In this document: one piece after another, positions 53,286 through 61,829 of the stretch
Numbering within the stretch: position 1 is the stretch's first letter
How the letters are laid out: each line of letters begins with the position of its first letter
DNA from: Pontibacter beigongshangensis
Lineage (GTDB): Bacteria > Bacteroidota > Bacteroidia > Cytophagales > Hymenobacteraceae
Direction: 5' to 3'
DNA length: 64,000 nt
NCBI RefSeq assembly: GCF_014332515.1
Contig: NZ_VFSD01000005.1
Coordinates: 1 to 64,000, forward strand
Program-made: the position numbers and the translations under genes
Notes under the pieces: model-generated
Database searches by the model: none
Told to the model about the DNA's origin: nothing
What the model saw: only the letters and a program-made list of their open reading frames with translations

Positions 53286-54245
53286 ATGGGAAAAGACAGT
53301 CTTTTAAAGACTCCAAGAGAATTGAGTTCTTATTTTAATGAGGCAGCTGATTACATCAAAAATGTAAAAGTCACCTACTATCTCTTATCACATACTAACA
53401 CTGATGAATTTGACAACAATAAGGTTTTACTAAACTTCAATGGCCACGCGACATTGGCCTCCTTCATGGTTGATTTTTCGAAAAAGCTTACTTATTCCTT
53501 TGATAAAGTAACAAAAGAAATCTCCAAGATAGAACTACATTCTCGACCTAAATACATTGAAGAACTTTCACAATATTTGGAGGATAAATTTGACTCTATA
53601 AATGAAACATTACAACAAAAATTCTTATCTGAAAAAGAGGTAGCGAAAGGAGGTACATATAAAGGTCATTATGAAGTTCCAGTAGGCTACGATCAACCCT
53701 TATACAAAGACTTCGATCATGGAAGTACCAAGGCAAGAAGAAGAATAAAGAAAGAGCTAAAAAGGAAGGTCAAAGATTTAGAAATATTTAGAGAAGAATG
53801 TCTCGTTCAAATTTATCAAATGGAGCTAAAAAAAAGCCCATTTCAATCAAGTATTGTTTACAAGTTCAATGACATATTGCCGAAATGTTTAAATTTATTG
53901 CATAACCTCTTACTAAATAATAAGAAGCCTTTCATCGACCATTCAACAGGTGTTAGGCATTTTAAAAAGGCTTTTATTCCAGGCTCACACCATGAACCAA
54001 TAACTTGGAAAGGAACATCAGATGATTTATGGTATTTAATTACGCAATTAGAATCAAATAAAATTATAGAATTTGAGAGCAAAAAGAAATGGCCTGTAGT
54101 CACTCAATCTTTCTGTAAATCTGATGGTAGCTTCTGGTCAACAACAACTTTCTCAGGAAAGCCTAAAATATCATCAAGAGCAAAAGATCTTGATGATATT
54201 ATTCAAGAAGTAAAAAAATGCATTGGTAAAAAATTAGAGAATTGA
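53286..54245 (+). CDS. AT-rich orphan protein (probably acquired)
   Basis: 319 residues, very rich in Lys, Asn and Ile, coded by visibly AT-richer DNA than its neighbours. No signal peptide. The N-terminal half is helical (TYSFDKVTKEISKIELH, KRKVKDLEIFREECLVQIYQ). The C-terminus IPGSHHEPITWKGTSDDLWY followed by LITQLESNKIIEF and W..VTQSFC resembles the C-terminal module of Bacteroidetes mobile-element regulators of RteC type, but this is only a resemblance. It sits directly behind tRNA-Arg, between two copies of CTAAGTGGCT. Confidence 0.6.
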   Translation: MGKDSLLKTPRELSSYFNEAADYIKNVKVTYYLLSHTNTDEFDNNKVLLNFNGHATLASFMVDFSKKLTYSFDKVTKEISKIELHSRPKYIEELSQYLEDKFDSINETLQQKFLSEKEVAKGGTYKGHYEVPVGYDQPLYKDFDHGSTKARRRIKKELKRKVKDLEIFREECLVQIYQMELKKSPFQSSIVYKFNDILPKCLNLLHNLLLNNKKPFIDHSTGVRHFKKAFIPGSHHEPITWKGTSDDLWYLITQLESNKIIEFESKKKWPVVTQSFCKSDGSFWSTTTFSGKPKISSRAKDLDDIIQEVKKCIGKKLEN

Positions 54246-54721
54246 CTTCATAAAAAATAAAACCTGTTTTTTTTCATTTCCAGGTCGTCTAAGTGGCTGT
54301 TTTGTGGCAGACTGCTGGCAGATTCCAATTCACAAGCCATAACCGTCGAGTCGCCCGGGGGCATTTCCAGGTCCGTGTGCAGAATTATAAGAGTTCCTTT
54401 TCCCTCTCCGATTCCCTACTGGTGAGGCCTCAAACGGCAGGCGTAGCAGACCTTCAGGCAGATGAGGCTCTGGCCTTGGCACCGAACGTTTATGAGGAGG
54501 AGGTAACGCTGTTAACCTCGGATCTGTGTCTTAAGGCAGAAGTCTAGGTGATAGACGTGCTGTACAAGCAAGCGTACCAGGTGTTCTTTCATAGCCTGGC
54601 AGAGCAGCAGGAGTTAGACTCAAGCAAATTGCCAGCCGGCACCTGCTTGTAACTGATGCAGACATACAGGAAAGTAACTGTGCAGCGGCTAGTCATTTCC
54701 CAAATATGAACTTGCTACCTT
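54246..54721. other. unassigned region left of the IS nest
   Basis: 476 bases. An open frame at 54293-54547 has no family resemblance and no promoter that I can see. The stretch looks like junk or the remains of an older element. CTAAGTGGCT at 54289-54298 repeats the tRNA terminator arm. Confidence 0.45.
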
Positions 54722-54764
54722 TGACTGGAGGGTTTTGATAGGCAGATTTAAATAAAGTTTAAAT

Positions 54765-55073
54765 TTGACTGTTATGAACAGACGCGAATTTGACGCCTCC
54801 TTCAAGCGGATGGCCATTGATCTCTCTTATGCCAGAGGATCGGTAAAAGAAGTAGCAGAAGAGCTAGGAATAGATCCCGGCCGGCTGAGTAAATGGCGAC
54901 AGAAGGATCGCTCCCCTGTTCCTTCCACAAAAGGTTTAACCAAGGAGCAACAGGAGATCAAGCGGTTACAACAAGAGTTGAAAGAGGCGCAGTTGGAGCG
55001 CGATATCTTAAAATCAGTATACAGCGCTGGCGCAGTGGAATGGCCAATACAACCTTTTCGACATAACCCCTAA
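54765..55073 (+). pseudogene. IS3-family transposase OrfA, truncated
   Basis: N-terminal helix-turn-helix of the IS3 OrfA type (REFDASFKRMAIDLSYARGS, KEVAEELGIDPGRLSKWRQK) and the start of the leucine-zipper region (QEIKRLQQELKEAQLERDIL). The normal sequence ends at about 55013, after which about 20 unrelated residues lead to a stop. OrfA normally runs on into a frameshift site, which is lost here. Confidence 0.85.
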
Positions 55074-55853
55074 ATTGGCAGGGACTTCAGTGAGTCCCGC
55101 GCTTTTAATGGCACTAGGTAAATCCTTCTTAAAATCTGGGCCGGAATGCCTTATGTTTCTCCTCTGGAGGGGCATTTGATGAATGAACTGGTGATCTTCT
55201 CTGAAGAATCCCTTACAGAAAAATCTTTCTATTCATGGCCTTCCCTGAAGTCACTATTTTTTCACAGGTATGGGTTTCAGTTATGGGAAAGCAGGAAATA
55301 CCTTTCAGAGTCATTCATCCGCATGCCGCCGGCATCGATGTGGGCTCGCGCAGCCATATGGTGGCTATCGAGCAATTAAAAGTGTGCGTGAGTTTGGAGT
55401 GCATACTAAAGATCACGAGCAGCTGATTAGCCACCTTCAAGCCTGTGGGGTCACCACCATCGCCATGGAGAGTACCGGCACCAGCAGCACCTCAATGCCC
55501 TGCAGCAGGCGGGCTTTGAGGTGCTACTGGTGCCGGGCAGCCAGACCAAGAACGTGAAGGGGCGGAAGACCGATGTGCTGGATTGCCAGTGGATACAGAA
55601 GCTCCACTCCCTGGGCCTGCTGTCAGGCAGCCTGCTACTCAGCGACACGTTCCAGCAGCTGCGCACCTACTATTATCACCGTCAACATTTGATGGAGCAG
55701 TCGGCGCGCTACAGCAGCAAAATGCAGAAGGCACTCCGGCTGATGAACATCCGGCTGGATGTGGTCCTCAACGACATCACCGGTCAGTCCGGCATGGCCA
55801 TTATCGAAGCCATGCTCTCAGGGACCCGCGACCCGGAGTGCCTGGCTTCCCTG
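55014..55853 (+). pseudogene. IS110-family transposase fragment, frameshifted
   Basis: DEDD-type IS110 transposase spread over three frames: HPHAAGIDVGSRSHMVAI (near 55312), then REFGVHTKDHEQLISHLQAC and TTIAMESTGT in a second frame, then VPGSQTKNVKGRKTDVLDCQ and KALRLMNIRLDV in a third. At least two frameshifts or small deletions. It stops at about 55853, well before the C-terminal serine domain. The 55014-55290 part is the non-coding left end with the hairpin GGGACT-TCAGTG-AGTCCC (55080-55097). Confidence 0.85.
55080..55097 (+). other. hairpin in the IS110 left end, possible bridge-RNA remnant
   Basis: GGGACT-TCAGTG-AGTCCC, 6-bp stem, upstream of the IS110 transposase remnant. IS110 elements encode a structured bridge RNA in the end flanking the transposase. 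With the element decayed, this can only be a relic. Confidence 0.35.
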
Positions 55854-56261
55854 GTGAGCTGGGCATTAAGCGAGACCATGGAAGCGAAGGAAACCACGAT
55901 AGCCGCTTTTCAGATGGCGGTGAGAAACAGGCCGGTGAGACAGGATCTGCTCTTTCACTCGGACCGGGGTGTGCAGTATGCCTGCCAGGAGTTCAGAGAT
56001 GAATTAAAGGACAAACCGGTACTGCAGAGCATGAGCCGGAAAGGCAACTGCTGGGACAACGCGGTAGCCGAGAGCTTCTTCAAAACAATGAAAACAGAAA
56101 TGGTGTACCACTGCAAATTCGCCACCAGACAACAGGCTAGGCTGGCCGTGTTTGAATATATCGAAGGTTTCTACAACAGGAAAAGGAGGCACTCTGCTCT
56201 AGGCTACCTAGCGCCGTGCCAATATGAAAACCAGTTATACAACCAAACAGTGGCTGCCTAA
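55521..56261 (+). pseudogene. in-frame IS110::IS3 hybrid ORF
   Basis: 246 codons. Residues of about 1-111 are IS110 (GRKTDVLDCQWIQKLHSLGL to RDPECLASL). From about residue 112 it is IS3 OrfB (SWALSETMEAKETTIAAFQM, LLFHSDRGVQYACQEF, NCWDNAVAESFFKTMKTEM, FYNRKRRHSALGYLAP), with the second Asp and the Glu of the DDE triad but without the first Asp. The junction lies near 55850-55858. A functional product is unlikely. Confidence 0.8.
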
Positions 56262-56882
56262 AAAAAGTCTCCAGTAAAACATTGCAATTCCAGTATGGTC
56301 CTGCAAGAGCTTTACATAGCCGGAGCTGCAGTACTGCAGGCCCCGGTCCGAATGATGGATCAGCCCCTTGTGCACCAGGTTCCCTTCCAGGGCCATCTCC
56401 AGGGCCTGGATGCATCCCCAGGCGGAGAGATCCTGGCACAGGTAAAAAACCACGATCTTATGGCTGTAGGCATCGGTGATCAGGCTCTGGTAAGCAAAGC
56501 CCTCCTGCAGGTGAATGTAGGTGATGTCGCTTACCCACAGTTGGTTAGCAGCGGTAGGTACCAAACCAATGATCAGGTTGCTGTACTTGCGCAGCCAATG
56601 ACTGGAGAAGGTGGTCTGAGGCCTGGAGCGTTTGCGTCTCCGAACCAGCAGGCCCTGCTCACACAGGAGCTCAAAAAAAGCGTCACGGCCTATACCAATG
56701 CCATGTTCGGCCATAAAGTCTGACATCACCACCAGTAGCTTGCGGGCTCCCAACCGCTTTTGGGTTTGGCGGATGCGCAGCACTTCCTGCACCAGCAGGT
56801 CCTCCTGCAGGGCCTGCTGCTCCTGTATTCTGATCTGCTGGTAATACGCCTGTCTACTGTAACCAAACAAGCAGCAAAGCAC
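56235..56882 (-). pseudogene. second IS3-family transposase OrfB, truncated
   Basis: CLFGYSRQAYYQQIRIQ, GARKLL, SDFMAEHGIGIGRDAFFELL and NQLWVSDITYIHL (first Asp of the DDE triad); then LIHHSDRGLQYCS (second Asp). The frame loses homology at DHTGIAM (about 56279) where it runs into the right end of the first IS3 element, so the Glu-containing C-terminus is missing. GTG start at 56882; expression normally needs a frameshift from OrfA. Confidence 0.85.
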
Positions 56883-57290
56883 CCCGACAGCTCGGGAGGG
56901 CGCTCTTTGCTCTATGCTCAGGATTGCTTGGCACCAGGCTTTTTCCGGATCGGGATCCCCAGCTCCTCTTCGGCTACTTTGATCACCTCCAGCAGCACCT
57001 GCTTCTCAAGCCTGGCTTTCCGCAGCTCGGCCTGCAGTGTCTTCACATCCGTAGGCGGGGATTCATCTGGTAGAAAATCCGGTGCAGTCTTTACTGTTTT
57101 AGCACTTGGTGGTTGCTTCATACGGCCCTGGTGTCGGAGTACCCAGCGGCGGATGCTGTAAAAGTTGATGCCATATTTCTCCCCCATTTTACGGTAGCTG
57201 GTTTCGCCACTGAGATACTCGGCAATGATACTTTCTTTTGATGGTCTTTCCTTCATTTCTGTCGACTTTATGTCAACCTATAGTAGGACG
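56278..57290 (-). mobile_element. second IS3-family element, right part only
   Basis: Contains orfA (56918-57256) and most of orfB. The 5' end lies near 57270-57290, where TCGACTTTATGTCAACCTAT may be the inverted repeat. The 3' end is cut by the first IS3 element at 56277/56278. Right boundary approximate. Confidence 0.7.
56918..57256 (-). CDS. IS3-family transposase OrfA
   Basis: 112 residues. N-terminal helix-turn-helix (IIAEYLSGETSYRKMGEKYG, NFYSIRRWVLRHQGR) and a C-terminal coiled coil (KTLQAELRKARLEKQVLLEV). It appears intact and ends in KPGAKQS. It would normally feed ribosomes by frameshifting into orfB, which begins in another frame about 35 bases downstream, but orfB is truncated, so the element cannot move on its own. 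Confidence 0.85.
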   Translation of the reverse strand: MKERPSKESIIAEYLSGETSYRKMGEKYGINFYSIRRWVLRHQGRMKQPPSAKTVKTAPDFLPDESPPTDVKTLQAELRKARLEKQVLLEVIKVAEEELGIPIRKKPGAKQS

Positions 57291-57546
57291 AGACAAAGTG
57301 AGCAGCGTCCGGCAACGCGAAGCAACTGCTGTTTTGGCTGTATCGGGATACTGTCTTTTTCCGGGACACAATTATGAATGTCTTTGCCAATCCTGATTGA
57401 GTCACCCCGCTCTTACCTGTGACCGAAGCAAAGTTGGTCAAATAAGGCCTAAGCCTGGTTTTGATTAAATACATGAAGCAGTAAGACGGGTTCGTAAGAT
57501 AACAGAACCATCAGACATACATTTTATAGCAGACAGCTACTTCTTT

Positions 57547-58218
57547 TTAGGGCTTTGGAGCATAGGCTCCATTTTTTATCCAGGTAGTCCACGCCTCCTT
57601 AAATTCAGCATGGCTCATAGGTGGAAGCGTACGTCCCTCCCCGGGATTCCAGCCAGCGAGCACCAGCGTGTCATCGGCATGTTCCAACAACTTCTTCATT
57701 GATTTACGGCCGTTCTGCTTGGGGTCTACCAGTTGTTTCGCCAGCTGATGGGGTGTTCTGCCCTCGAATACCATTTTCATGTCAGCCGGTGGCAGGTGCC
57801 ACTTCGGGTTACCGGGCGGGGTATGCAGGCCGGGGGTGTTGGTGGCCTGGTGACAGTTACTGCATTTCATGGCGTAAACGCCTTTGCCATCCACGCCTCG
57901 TTTGGGCAGCATGGTATGTAAATGGCTGTCATCTCCCTGTAAAGGGACATCACCCGCCGGATGGCAGTTCATACAGCGAGGACTCATCAGGACTTTATAG
58001 ACTTTGCCAAAGGCCTCCACCGATGCAACGCTGTCCCGGTCTGCCTTTTCAGGTCCAGGGCCGCTATCAAGTAACTGAGGCTCTGTACCCCCGGAAATTG
58101 CGTTCTCACTGCTATATACCGTAGTAACTGCTGTAGTTATGAAAATAACGGCCGACAACAAAGTCATTATTTTCATAAACAGAGAAGTACGTGTTCCATT
58201 ATCAGGATGCTGTTTCAT
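57547..58218 (-). CDS. c-type cytochrome, probable partner of the molybdenum hydroxylase
   Basis: 223 residues. A signal sequence (IMTLLSAVIFITTAVTTVYS) exports it to the periplasm. Two CXXCH haem motifs are visible: RCMNCHPAGD and KCSNCHQATN, with Met and Pro-rich surroundings (KWHLPPADMKM). Located 121 bases downstream of the iron-sulfur subunit, same strand, as in other isoquinoline 1-oxidoreductase operons. It is inferred to take electrons from that enzyme. Last gene of the cluster before the IS nest. Confidence 0.85.
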   Translation of the reverse strand: MKQHPDNGTRTSLFMKIMTLLSAVIFITTAVTTVYSSENAISGGTEPQLLDSGPGPEKADRDSVASVEAFGKVYKVLMSPRCMNCHPAGDVPLQGDDSHLHTMLPKRGVDGKGVYAMKCSNCHQATNTPGLHTPPGNPKWHLPPADMKMVFEGRTPHQLAKQLVDPKQNGRKSMKKLLEHADDTLVLAGWNPGEGRTLPPMSHAEFKEAWTTWIKNGAYAPKP

Positions 58219-58282
58219 AAAAGGAAGGAGTTTAAAAGCTGATGTGTATGGGTAAGCCCTACGCCGTTTCTCGCGGATGCTG

Positions 58283-58310
58283 CTTTCGCCTATGTATTTA
58301 TAGGCGAAAG
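58283..58310 (-). other. intercistronic hairpin
   Basis: CTTTCGCCTAT-GTATTT-ATAGGCGAAAG, a perfect 11-bp stem in the gap between the cytochrome and iron-sulfur genes. No T-run follows, so it may stabilise or process the mRNA rather than terminate it. Confidence 0.6.
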
Positions 58311-58339
58311 ATCTGCAAGGCTGGTCTCCGCTGCCGGTT

Positions 58340-58816
58340 TTATCCCTTGCTCGGGTTGCGCTGCATCTCAGCTGCCAGACGGATAGCGTCCCGTATCCTC
58401 AAATAGGTTCCGCAGCGGCAAATGTTGCCTGCCATCGCTGCATCAATGTCCGCGTCAGTTGGGTTCTTATTTTCTTTAAGAAGCACCGCAGCTGACATGA
58501 TCTGACCCGATTGGCAATAACCACATTGCGCAACGTCCAGCTCCAGCCATGCTTTCTGCAAAGGATGGTCAGCCCTTGCTGCCAAGCCTTCTATCGTAAC
58601 CACCTTTTGCCCGGCTGCCCGGCTCACCTTCGTAACGCAGGAGCGTACCGCCTCCCCGTTGAGGTGCACCACGCAGGCACCACACTGGGCTACGCCGCAG
58701 CCGTATTTTGTTCCGACAAGGCCAAGCGTATCCCTAAGCACCCAAAGCAAGGGGGTATCCGGATCCACATCTACCTGGTGTTTTTTCTGGTTGATAGTAA
58801 GTTTGATCATAGCCAA
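58340..58816 (-). CDS. (2Fe-2S)-binding subunit of isoquinoline 1-oxidoreductase-type enzyme
   Basis: 158 residues, small subunit of the xanthine dehydrogenase family (IorA/CoxS type). Both iron-sulfur clusters are present: the plant-type set in [17 protein letters not shown] plus SCV, and the C-terminal set in QCGYCQSG and NICRCGTY. It passes electrons from the molybdenum centre to an acceptor, here probably the neighbouring cytochrome. 26 bases separate it from the large subunit, so the pair is co-transcribed. Confidence 0.95.
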   Translation of the reverse strand: MAMIKLTINQKKHQVDVDPDTPLLWVLRDTLGLVGTKYGCGVAQCGACVVHLNGEAVRSCVTKVSRAAGQKVVTIEGLAARADHPLQKAWLELDVAQCGYCQSGQIMSAAVLLKENKNPTDADIDAAMAGNICRCGTYLRIRDAIRLAAEMQRNPSKG

Positions 58817-58842
58817 AATATAAATGATGAAAAATCAGTCTG

Positions 58843-61104
58843 TCAAAGCACACCAAGGCTATTCAGTTGTAGACTGAACGGCTGTTGGTAGAAACGTTTG
58901 CCGGCAACTTGGTACAGTGCATTTGCCACGGCCCCAAAAACAGGCGGGAAAGGGGGTTCACCTAAGCCGGTAGGATCTGTATCACTTTGCACAAAATGAA
59001 CATCGATCTTTTGGGGCGCCTCATGCATCCGGATCATCCTGTAGTTATAGAAGTTGGTCTGCTCTGCGGCACCATTTTTATGTGTCAAGGCCCCATACAA
59101 AGCATTCCCGATTCCATCGACCACGGCACCCTGCACCATATTCGTTGCCGCATCGGGATTGATCACAATCCCGCAATCAATGGCACTTACTACCCTTTCG
59201 ACATAAGGTTGCCCGTCTCTCATCACCATGTCCACCACATGGGCCGCATAGGAGTTATGGCAGAAGTAAGCTGCAACGCCCCGGCTGTATTTCTTGTTTT
59301 CCGCTTTGTTCCACCCCGATTTTTCCTGCACCAACTTCAGCACTTGAGCATAGCGATCCGCGTCGTACTCGTTATTCTTTCCTACAGGGTTCTCTTTGGC
59401 CCGTTTCAAAAGATCCAATCTAAAATCAATGGGGTCCTTGCCCATCGCTTCTGCCAGTTCATCCAGGAATGATTGCTCTGCCGCCGCATTGAAGTTTGAT
59501 CGCGGTGCCCGGAAGGCGCCAATCGTGATATTGGAAGGGATCTGCCACCCTTCCGCAAGATAATTGTCAACTGCACCGGCAGGAAACCTGTTGGCATGGA
59601 TGGCGTGTTCCGGAATACCGCCGCCTTTTACATGAAATGCGATCAGATTCTTATTCGCATCCAGAGCGGCCCGGTAAGTAGCCGTGTACATCGGGCGATA
59701 GATACCATAGGTCATATCGTCCTCACGGGTGTAGACAAGCTTGACAGGAGCTTTTACCTTTTTGGAGATCAAGGCCGCCTCCGTCAGGTAATGCCCGTAT
59801 GCTCTGCGCCCAAAGCCTCCCCCCATACGGGTCATCCGGATCTCTATCTTGTCGGCTGGCAGGTTCAACACCTTTGAGAGAGTGGGTTCTGTCCAACCCG
59901 GTGCCTGCAACGGACCTACCAATAAGGCTTTTTCATCTGTGACATGGGCGAAGAAATTCATCGGCTCCAGACAGTTGTGTGCCAGAAACGGGGCATTGTA
60001 GGTCCGTTCAATGACCTGAGCCGCGTTCTTGAATGCCGTTTCCGGGTCTCCGTCCTTCCTTAGCTGCTGGGCAGGTTTTGCTGCATATTCCTGCATCTTC
60101 CTAAGCTGAGCGTCTGTGCTTTCAAGCTCGCCCGGAACAAGGACCTCCCTTTTCCCGCCCCTGCCGCCCATGGTGTCTTTGGTGTCGCCGGCAGGTTCCC
60201 ACTGTACTTTTAGTTTTTTGCGGGCCTTCATCACCTCCCAGGTGGTGTTGCCCACCACCACCAAGAGATCGTTGAAGCTCCGTGTATCGAAACCGCCCTG
60301 CTCAAAGCCGTCTTCGTATAGTTTTTGGCTGAAAACATCCTTTATGCCCGGCAGTTTCAGTGCCTCAGCTGCATCGAAAGACTTCAGTTTCATCCCGAAA
60401 GCAGGTGGGTGTTCAATCATGGCGATCAGCATTCCTGGCTGTTGGTAGTCTAACCCAAAAAGAGGTTTACCGGAGACGATCTTCAAACCCTCCACATTTT
60501 TCCTGGAGCTTCGTACGACATTGAAATTCTTTACCTCTTTTAGCTTCACCTCTTTGGGAATGGGGATAGCTGCTGCTTTGGATGCAAAACTGCCATAGGT
60601 GCCTGACTTGCCGCTTCTTTCATGATACAGCATCCCTGCTTTAGTGGTCACTTCCTCCACAGGCACCCCCCAGGTTTGGGCTGCCGCTTCCATTAATACA
60701 TGCCGTGCTGCCGCGCCTGCTTCGCGGAGAGGTTTCCAATACATCCGCACTGAATTGCTTCCTCCGGTAAATTGTGGCCCTAGTTTCACACTGTCGTGTG
60801 GTCCCATTTCTACGACTACTTTTTGCCAGTCCGCCTCCAATTCCTCGGCCACAATCATGGGGAGTGAAGTCATCACGTTCTGCCCGAACTCCGGGTTAGG
60901 GTTCAGGATTTTTATGATGTTATCGGGAGTGATCTTGATGTACCCGTTGATCTCCATCCAGTTCTCGTTAACATCAGGGGCATTTTTAGTATCGGCAGGG
61001 CTGAATGCTGACAGCCAGGTAAAACTTATCATCAGTCCGCCTCCGGCAAGTGCCGAAGATTTCAGGAATGATCGCCTGGTTATGGAGGTCTTTTGTTGTG
61101 TCAT
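58843..61104 (-). CDS. molybdenum hydroxylase large subunit (isoquinoline 1-oxidoreductase beta type)
   Basis: 753 residues. Twin-arginine signal SITRRSFLKSSALAGGGLMI indicates export in folded form with cofactor. Molybdopterin-binding domain 1 (about 50-180) and the large C-terminal domain carry GGGFGRRAYGHYLTEAALI and AIDCGIVINPDAATNMVQGA. It hydroxylates N-heterocyclic or aldehyde-type substrates; the substrate is not predictable. Forms an operon with the [2Fe-2S] subunit and the cytochrome. The ATG at 61104 opens the TAT signal. Confidence 0.95.
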   Translation of the reverse strand: MTQQKTSITRRSFLKSSALAGGGLMISFTWLSAFSPADTKNAPDVNENWMEINGYIKITPDNIIKILNPNPEFGQNVMTSLPMIVAEELEADWQKVVVEMGPHDSVKLGPQFTGGSNSVRMYWKPLREAGAAARHVLMEAAAQTWGVPVEEVTTKAGMLYHERSGKSGTYGSFASKAAAIPIPKEVKLKEVKNFNVVRSSRKNVEGLKIVSGKPLFGLDYQQPGMLIAMIEHPPAFGMKLKSFDAAEALKLPGIKDVFSQKLYEDGFEQGGFDTRSFNDLLVVVGNTTWEVMKARKKLKVQWEPAGDTKDTMGGRGGKREVLVPGELESTDAQLRKMQEYAAKPAQQLRKDGDPETAFKNAAQVIERTYNAPFLAHNCLEPMNFFAHVTDEKALLVGPLQAPGWTEPTLSKVLNLPADKIEIRMTRMGGGFGRRAYGHYLTEAALISKKVKAPVKLVYTREDDMTYGIYRPMYTATYRAALDANKNLIAFHVKGGGIPEHAIHANRFPAGAVDNYLAEGWQIPSNITIGAFRAPRSNFNAAAEQSFLDELAEAMGKDPIDFRLDLLKRAKENPVGKNNEYDADRYAQVLKLVQEKSGWNKAENKKYSRGVAAYFCHNSYAAHVVDMVMRDGQPYVERVVSAIDCGIVINPDAATNMVQGAVVDGIGNALYGALTHKNGAAEQTNFYNYRMIRMHEAPQKIDVHFVQSDTDPTGLGEPPFPPVFGAVANALYQVAGKRFYQQPFSLQLNSLGVL

Positions 61105-61290
61105 GGCTGCGATAATTTATACCCGGATGATTGTTTACAGTCGAATTGATTCTGAACCTTATGAAGGCGTCCCTTTGGTCAATTTAAGCTTTTTTAACCA
61201 ATTCTTCGCCTGAAGAAGTGGTTGTTTGACGGGTTTCAGGAATTAATGTAAACCGCCAGATCAAAGGGGAGCTTTCAAGTGCAAAACAGC

Positions 61291-61776
61291 TTATTTGAAA
61301 TTGTTGTATTCTTCATCAGTCACTGGGTTGCCCCACTCCGCAGCCCCTTTCTCGGCATTGGTGGAAATGGCAATATGCGTAAGTTCAGTATCAGGCGAGG
61401 CCCCATGCCAATGCTCTACCCCGGGAGGGCATTTCACTACATCCCCCTTTTGCATAATCCTCACTGGTGTTCCTCTTTCCTGGTAATGGCCTTTTCCTTC
61501 TGTGACCAGCAAGACCTGGCCGCCGGGGTGCCGGTGCCAATTCGACCTTGCCCCAGGCTCAAACGTGACGCTGCCAGCCCCAATGTCTAACCGATCTTCA
61601 GAGGTCACCAGCATATTCACCCAAACGGTGCCTGTGAAATTAGCGGCTGGGGCCCTTACTCCTTTGGCGTAAAGGACACCTGGTGCCTGTGCGGTTTCCT
61701 TCGCGTTTTGCGCCACTGCGCAGCTTGAAAGGCAGAAAGCGGCAAACACGGCAGCCATCATTATTAGGTTTTTCAT
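61291..61776 (-). CDS. secreted cupin-domain protein
   Basis: 161 residues. The signal peptide ends LSSCAVAQ; the Cys could be lipidated. Cupin motif 1 is SNWHRHPGGQVLLVTEGKGH and motif 2 GDVVKCPPGVEHWHGAS; the His residues bind a metal. Small cupins of this kind are often grouped with carboxymuconolactone decarboxylase-like genes, as here (53 bases). Catalysis (dioxygenase, lyase) is not decided by sequence. Confidence 0.88.
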   Translation of the reverse strand: MKNLIMMAAVFAAFCLSSCAVAQNAKETAQAPGVLYAKGVRAPAANFTGTVWVNMLVTSEDRLDIGAGSVTFEPGARSNWHRHPGGQVLLVTEGKGHYQERGTPVRIMQKGDVVKCPPGVEHWHGASPDTELTHIAISTNAEKGAAEWGNPVTDEEYNNFK

Positions 61777-61829
61777 GTCAAATGAGTGTATGTTGTAAGT
61801 GAATAAGTATCCGAAGTGTTCGACTGTTT

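Larger units (their letters stand above)
54722..56277 (+). mobile_element. IS3-family element, internally replaced by an IS110 fragment
   Basis: Terminal inverted repeats of about 24 bp: left 54722-54745 (TGACTGGAGGGTTTTGATAG...) and right 56254-56277 (complement TTACTGGAGACTTTTTTTAG...). Both share ACTGGAG, TTTT and TAGGCAG. orfA starts at 54774 or just upstream and breaks off near 55013; the end of orfB is at 55854-56261. No target duplication is seen at the ends. Confidence 0.8.

Noticed and set aside
54293..54547. 84-codon open frame near the IS nest
   Set aside because: No homology recognised and no promoter; could be a relic but cannot be supported.
55160..55185. CTCCTCTGGAGGGGCATTTG, similar to a family A core, in the IS110 left end
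   Set aside because: The TTTTCATT-NNN-ATAATT tail is absent; not counted as a copy.
57268..57474. 68-codon open frame beside the second IS3 element
   Set aside because: Overlaps the element end; composition looks random.
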